NCBI GenBank assembly: GCA_030604325.1
Contig: JAUVWC010000025.1
Coordinates: 1 to 9,327, forward strand
Source of the DNA: Candidatus Zixiibacteriota bacterium
GTDB taxonomy: Bacteria > Blakebacterota > Blakebacteria > Blakebacterales > Blakebacteraceae
Direction: 5' to 3'
DNA: 9,327 nucleotides
Below are positions 6,390 through 9,327 of the stretch, piece after piece. The position numbers and the translations under genes were made by a program. Position 1 is the first letter of the stretch. The number at the start of each line of letters is the position of its first letter. Below the pieces are notes generated by a model, which saw only the letters and a program-made list of their open reading frames with translations, made no database searches and was not told the DNA's origin.

Positions 6390-7188
6390 CGGTCCCTCCT
6401 TGCAGGAGGTTCAGCTCGTGGCAGACATCGCAGTAGAAGTGGAAATCGAGCCCGCAGTGGCGAAGCAGGGCCCGGTCGGAAGCGATCTCCCTCGTGCTGC
6501 CGGTGGCCACGAGCCGTCCCCGGTTTAGAACAGCCAGCCGGTCACAGGAGGCGATGACGGGAAGGATGGACTGGGAGACGATGATGACCGTGGCCGGCAG
6601 GCTCCCGATGATATCGATGAGATGTTCTACCATGGCCGGATCCAGGTTGGAGAAGGGCTCGTCGAAGGCGACCACTTCGGGCCGCATGGCAAGCACCGTG
6701 GCCAGGGCCACCCGTTTCCGTTCCCCGTACGAGAGGTGATGTGAAGACAGCTCCTCGAATCCAAGCAGGTTCATCTCGGCCAGTGCTTCTTCGACGCAGG
6801 CGGAAACCTCTTCGCTGCTCAGCTCCAGATTGAGCGGTCCGAAAGCCACATCATCTTCCACCGTCAGGTTGAACAGCTGGTCGTCGGGATTTTGAAAAAC
6901 CAGGCCCACCTTCTGCCTGATCTCGGCAATGCTCTCTCTGTCGACCGGCAGCCCACCTATTTCCACGGTCCCCCTGCCGGGGGTGAGGATACCGTTCAGG
7001 TGCAGCAGCAGCGTCGATTTGCCCGCCCCCGACGGCCCGATGATACCGAATCGCTCACCCGGTTCGATCCGTAGTGTAACTCCGCAGAGCACCTCCCTCT
7101 CCTCCTCATATGAAAAGGTCAGGTCGGTAATCGTGACCCCGGCGGCTCGGACCGGATCGTTCCTCATAGAGTTCTCTGCTCGTTCCAT
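6382..7188 (-). CDS. cbiO: ECF nickel/cobalt transporter ATP-binding subunit (CbiO/NikO type) with altered H-loop
   Basis: This 268-residue ABC ATPase would power metal import with the S and T subunits. Walker A is GPSGAGKST (51-59), Q-loop QNPDDQ (99-104), signature LSYGE (152-156), Walker B VVAFDE (172-177) and D-loop SNLD (180-183). The H-loop position reads IIVSQS, so the usual switch histidine is Gln206 (codon CAG). The C-terminus carries an unusual cluster, HCGLDFHFYCDVCH: H244, C245, H250, C253, C256 and H257. I use the ATG at 7186-7188, preceded by GAGGA 10-11 nt upstream; ATG 7165-7167 (residue 8) is an alternative. The start lies in the second copy of a 37-bp tandem duplication. The stop overlaps nikR. 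The family is certain; the effect of the Gln and the role of the tail are open. Confidence 0.93.
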   Translation of the reverse strand: MERAENSMRNDPVRAAGVTITDLTFSYEEEREVLCGVTLRIEPGERFGIIGPSGAGKSTLLLHLNGILTPGRGTVEIGGLPVDRESIAEIRQKVGLVFQNPDDQLFNLTVEDDVAFGPLNLELSSEEVSACVEEALAEMNLLGFEELSSHHLSYGERKRVALATVLAMRPEVVAFDEPFSNLDPAMVEHLIDIIGSLPATVIIVSQSILPVIASCDRLAVLNRGRLVATGSTREIASDRALLRHCGLDFHFYCDVCHELNLLQGGTDV

Positions 7189-7205
7189 CAGATGACAATC
7201 CTCAT
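7188..7205 (-). other. Possible 5-codon minicistron (MRIVI) bridging to cbiO
   Basis: An ATG overlaps the stop of the 7-codon frame as ATGA (7202-7205), reads MRIVI (a copy of the last residues of CbiQ), and its TGA overlaps the ATG of cbiO as TGATG (7186-7190). The whole junction is thus an unbroken chain of overlapping stop/start pairs. Translation is not demonstrated. Confidence 0.3.
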
Positions 7206-7225
7206 AGGTTCTCTGCTCGTTCCAT
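7202..7225 (-). other. Possible 7-codon minicistron (MERAENL) after cbiQ
   Basis: The first copy of the duplication keeps the TGATG overlap with the cbiQ stop and the GAGGA ribosome site, but its frame (MERAENL) ends at TGA 7202-7204 instead of continuing into the ATPase. It is a relic of the original cbiO start. It could be translated by ribosomes leaving cbiQ, as inference only. Confidence 0.35.
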
Positions 7226-7974
7226 CAGATGACAATCCTCACGGCAACGAAGACCAGGGTGAAGGAGATCAGGAAGAGGGCATCCACCGGTCGGAAATGC
7301 AGGGCGGTCCTCAGGGGGAAACGGCCGGTGAATCCACGTGAGCACATGGCATTGTATACGGTCTGCGATCGTTCCCAGCTTCTCACGAAGATCGTGGCCG
7401 CCTGGTGCCCGTAGACGGTAAACCGGCTGATGTTGAGCCTGCCGGGAGTCCGGCTCAGCCTCGCCCGGCTGGTCCTGAGCATCTCGTCGGAGATGATGAA
7501 CGCATAGCGGTACATGAATGCCGACAGCACACCCAGCAGGGCCGGCATCTTCAGGGCCCGCATCCCCTCCAGAAGACGGTGGAACCTCTCGGTGGAGGTC
7601 AGCAGGGTAAGCAGTATCACCGCCGCGAATGCTTTCAACGCAATAGACAGCGATAATAGGGCCCTGCCGCCGTGCGGGTGGTCGATAGCACCTTCCGCAA
7701 TCGGAGAACCGGACACCAGCATCAACCCGGCAGCCATCAGTACAATGGGCGCCACGATCAGGCAGCGTTTGAGCAGGAACCTCACCGGAATACGGCTGAT
7801 CCAGACCAGGGCACCGATCAGAACGTAGTAGAACAGAAAGGACTGAACTTCCCCCCGTGGTTCGGAGACGATGATGAGGAGTGCAGCCAGAAAGGAAACG
7901 ATTTTGGCGCGGGGATCCAGCCGGTGAATCGGAGAATCGAGGCTGCTGTATCTGTCCAGGAAAGAATGTTTCAC
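7225..7974 (-). CDS. cbiQ: ECF transporter T component (CbiQ/EcfT family) for nickel/cobalt
   Basis: This 249-residue membrane protein couples the ATPase to the substrate-binding subunit. It begins with the family's opening (DRYSSLDSPIHRLDPRAKIV) followed by several hydrophobic segments (about 25-37, 45-60, 70-89, 105-127, 143-162 and 229-249). The cytoplasmic coupling motifs of EcfT are present as RTSRARLSR (167-175) and AMCSRGFTG (209-217). The start is GTG at 7972-7974, with GGGAG about 9 nt upstream, 22 bp after the accessory gene. Its stop overlaps an ATG as TGATG. The family is sure. Cargo specificity comes from the S component and is inferred as nickel from nikR. Confidence 0.93.
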   Translation of the reverse strand: MKHSFLDRYSSLDSPIHRLDPRAKIVSFLAALLIIVSEPRGEVQSFLFYYVLIGALVWISRIPVRFLLKRCLIVAPIVLMAAGLMLVSGSPIAEGAIDHPHGGRALLSLSIALKAFAAVILLTLLTSTERFHRLLEGMRALKMPALLGVLSAFMYRYAFIISDEMLRTSRARLSRTPGRLNISRFTVYGHQAATIFVRSWERSQTVYNAMCSRGFTGRFPLRTALHFRPVDALFLISFTLVFVAVRIVI

Positions 7975-7996
7975 CCTCTGTCTCTCCCACCCTTTG

Positions 7997-8479
7997 TCAG
8001 CTTCTCAGCCTGACAAATACGATAGCGCCGATGAGCACAATGACGCCGGCCACTATCATGGCTATCACAGATTGCGACAGCATTCTGGCTCTGCCGCCGA
8101 CTGCGGCCGACTCCCCTTCCGGCGTCGCCCGGTCCGCCTCACCAGCCTCAAAGAAGCTTTCGGTGAGAATGATGCTGACCTCCTTGCGGTGACCAAGGCC
8201 GTCATCCACCACGAACTTCCACTCGCCGGGGGCCTCGGGCACGAACGCGAACACGCCCTTCGGGTCGGTACGGCCCTGTTGAAATGCAGTCTCGCTGTCG
8301 GCCGGCGAGTAGATGGTCACCTCGGCATTCGCCAGGGGCCCGTCTCCCGTGTAAGTACAGGTGGCGATAACCGCCGGCGCTACCTCTTTGATGCCGACCT
8401 GCACCCCGTGGACGGTACCGGATCCGGCCGGAGACACCGAAAGTGACGCAAGAAGGACGAGAGGGATTAGAGTCTTCAT
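7997..8479 (-). CDS. NikL/NikN-like accessory component of the nickel ECF transporter: secreted beta-domain with C-terminal anchor
   Basis: This 160-residue protein has a signal peptide (about 1-20), an outside domain of transthyretin or carboxypeptidase-regulatory type (residues 30-105: GPLANAEVTIYSP, RTDPKGVFAFVPEAPGEWKFVVDDG) and one C-terminal membrane segment (about 134-157) ending in VRLRS. A linker rich in Glu and Ala (107-128) lies between. It occupies the slot that nikN/cbiN or nikL hold between the S and T genes in known nickel operons; the one-anchor, outside-domain plan fits NikL of nikKMLQO-type operons, from memory. Its ATG overlaps the nikM stop as ATGA, with GGAG 6 nt upstream, so the two are probably translated in step. 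It may help metal capture by NikM, but only two His (24, 97) and one Cys (41) are present, so it is not obviously a metal-binding protein. Confidence 0.75.
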   Translation of the reverse strand: MKTLIPLVLLASLSVSPAGSGTVHGVQVGIKEVAPAVIATCTYTGDGPLANAEVTIYSPADSETAFQQGRTDPKGVFAFVPEAPGEWKFVVDDGLGHRKEVSIILTESFFEAGEADRATPEGESAAVGGRARMLSQSVIAMIVAGVIVLIGAIVFVRLRS

Positions 8480-9063
8480 CGCTGGCTCCGTTCTATGATG
8501 TCTGGTTTAACACGCCTGAAAAAACCGATGATGGTGAGGGTCAGCACCCCCTCCACCACGGCCACTATGGAATAGATATAGGCGATGTACACCGCTCCCC
8601 TTCCGTAGCCGGTGAGCTGAAACTCGACGGCCATGAGAGAGGCCGGCAGCAGTATCCCCACGAATCCGGCGACAAATGCCCGTATATTCTCGGGAATTCG
8701 GCCTGCCTTCCATACGATCCAGCCGGCCATGGCGCCGGCGCCCATGTTTATCGCGTTGAGGCCGAGAGTAAGCAGGCCGCCGTGCTGAAAGATGAGGGAC
8801 TGGAAGAGGAGCGCGGTGAAGACGACCGGAAAGGCGCGGATCCCGAGCAGTATCCCGGCCAGGCCGAACAGCCCGAGGTGGAGCGAAGTACCGGCGATGG
8901 GAAAGTGGATGAGGGAGGCGACAAACAGGGCCGCCCCCATGAATCCCATTACGGCTATGTCTTCCGCCTCCGTCTTCCGGCCGAAGGCATAGAGCGCACC
9001 GATAGACACGGCGTCGGCGGCAAGGCATATCTCCGCAGCGATAATTCCATCGGCAATATGCAT
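8476..9063 (-). CDS. nikM: ECF nickel/cobalt transporter substrate-specific component (CbiM/NikM)
   Basis: This is the metal-binding S subunit. I start at ATG 9061-9063, giving 195 residues beginning MHIADG. In this family the amino group of Met1 and the side chain of His2 bind the metal, so the start must put His second; the longer TTG start at 9079-9081 would add six residues and destroy the site. The conserved FPIAGTSLHLGLFG (54-67) supplies a further His (62). About six membrane segments are visible. There is no ribosome site before the ATG: the leader reads CTTCTTCCCTCC, the opposite of one. The protein ends in RSQR with TGA overlapping the next ATG. Nickel is preferred over cobalt because of nikR in the same operon and the absence of any cobalamin gene or riboswitch here. 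Confidence 0.92.
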   Translation of the reverse strand: MHIADGIIAAEICLAADAVSIGALYAFGRKTEAEDIAVMGFMGAALFVASLIHFPIAGTSLHLGLFGLAGILLGIRAFPVVFTALLFQSLIFQHGGLLTLGLNAINMGAGAMAGWIVWKAGRIPENIRAFVAGFVGILLPASLMAVEFQLTGYGRGAVYIAYIYSIVAVVEGVLTLTIIGFFRRVKPDIIERSQR

Positions 9064-9088
9064 GGAGGGAAGAAGATACAACTATCCC

Positions 9089-9115
9089 GTGTTACAACAA
9101 TAATATTCGTGCTAC
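9089..9115 (-). promoter_or_regulatory. Candidate NikR operator over a -10-like box upstream of nikM
   Basis: The plus strand reads GTGTTAC (9089-9095), a 13-nt AT-rich spacer and GTGCTAC (9109-9115). From memory, NikR boxes outside the enterics have been described as GTGTTAC-N13/14-GTAACAC. One half matches exactly, the spacing matches, and the other half matches at 4 of 7 positions (GT...AC). A minus-strand TATTAT (9100-9105), five of six to the -10 consensus, sits in the spacer, where bound NikR would block RNA polymerase. No good -35 precedes it. A second option is TTGTCC / TATCGT further upstream with a 17-bp spacer. Confidence 0.45.
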
Positions 9116-9175
9116 GATAAACGGGTATCGATCCTCGGACAAATCCTCGTGTTTTAAACCTTAATACAATGAGGT

Positions 9176-9206
9176 AGCGTCCATCCGAAAACTCCGGATG
9201 GACACT
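9176..9206. repeat. Hairpin with AGYGTCC termini upstream of the nickel operon
   Basis: GTCCATCCG (9179-9187) and CGGATGGAC (9195-9203) form a perfect 9-bp stem with a 7-nt loop. Two more pairs beyond one C/A mismatch extend it to AGC...ACT. There is no T-run on either side. On the minus strand it begins AGTGTCC, like the inverted repeat at 5942-5986. It may be the terminator or attenuator of an upstream unit, or a small repetitive element. Confidence 0.7.
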
Positions 9207-9327
9207 GATGTGGTTCCCGAGGTGAAAACGAGCAATCTGTTCTTTAGATCTCGAATCCGTAGTACAGGATCGCGAAACCGTGTCAACGGTTGAGCAATCC
9301 GGCAGTTGCCGGTGAGCAATTTTCCGC
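9207..9327. promoter_or_regulatory. Upstream non-coding stretch with three GAGCAAT repeats and a TTGACA box
   Basis: GAGCAAT occurs at 9230-9236, 9292-9298 and 9314-9320; the last two are part of TGAGCAAT and are 22 bp apart, flanking a palindrome CCGGCA-GT-TGCCGG (9299-9312). The minus strand has a perfect TTGACA at 9281-9286, but the -10 that would go with it (TACTAC, 16 bp) is poor. No gene is visible between 9064 and 9327. I looked for cobalamin and NiCo riboswitch motifs in the leader and saw none. Confidence 0.4.

Larger units (their letters stand above)
7161..7241 (-). repeat. 37-bp tandem duplication across the cbiQ/cbiO junction
   Basis: A 34-bp stretch at 7171-7204 is repeated exactly at 7208-7241 (period 37). 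The similarity extends leftward as TCCTCATAG(A) before each copy (7161-7170 and 7199-7207), with one extra A. Each copy contains the end of cbiQ (codons for RIVI and stop), a GAGGA ribosome site, a TGATG stop/start overlap and codons for MERAEN. The ancestral junction was probably a single TGATG overlap. The low divergence suggests the duplication is recent. Confidence 0.95.

Noticed and set aside
7202..7990. Minus-strand open frame of 262 codons over cbiQ in another frame
   Set aside because: It is a shifted reading of cbiQ; its product is Arg/Pro/Gly-rich, while the cbiQ frame has membrane segments and EcfT motifs.
9064..9250. Cobalamin or NiCo riboswitch in the leader of the transporter operon
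   Set aside because: I found neither a B12-box-like sequence nor the conserved GC-rich core of the NiCo riboswitch; nikR in the operon gives a simpler control.

Overview
All nine genes I can support lie on the minus strand, so transcription runs from the high coordinates to the low ones. The DNA is GC-rich with tightly packed bacterial gene starts. Sec signal peptides, a probable lipoprotein and a large secreted S9 peptidase point to an envelope-bearing bacterium. The S9 type with acidic inserts would fit a Gemmatimonadota- or FCB-like lineage, but I cannot place it further. I see no rRNA, tRNA, CRISPR array or transposase.

Layout in transcription order. (1) 9327-9064 is a non-coding upstream region with three GAGCAAT direct repeats, a hairpin ending in AGYGTCC, and a candidate NikR operator over a -10-like box. 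(2) 9063-5985 is a five-gene nickel-uptake operon: nikM (substrate-specific S component), a secreted and membrane-anchored accessory protein of NikL type, cbiQ-like T component, cbiO-like ATPase, and nikR, the nickel-sensing repressor with all four Ni ligands. Most junctions overlap or nearly touch. The cbiQ/cbiO junction carries a 37-bp tandem duplication that creates two tiny overlapping minicistrons. (3) Directly after the nikR stop comes a second AGTGTCC-ended inverted repeat. (4) 5800-2853 is an S9-family prolyl-oligopeptidase-type gene broken by an apparent 1-nt deletion near 4995-5002. Its catalytic triad is intact. (5) 2712-2152 is an MntP-type manganese exporter that appears to start at CTG. 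(6) 2043-1090 is a probable lipoprotein of the phosphodiester glycosidase (NAGPA) family. (7) 956-1 is the N-terminal part of an exported DUF4097 beta-repeat protein running off the window.

How it works together: NikM with the accessory protein would capture Ni2+ (or Co2+), CbiQ would couple it to ATP hydrolysis by CbiO, and NikR would shut the operon off when nickel is sufficient. MntP adds a second metal-homeostasis function close by. The peptidase, glycosidase and DUF4097 genes look like independent envelope functions.

I do not see a clearly new system. The most unusual items are the duplicated minicistron junction, the ATPase with a Gln in place of the H-loop His and a His/Cys-rich tail, the pair of hairpins flanking the nickel operon, and the frameshifted peptidase.
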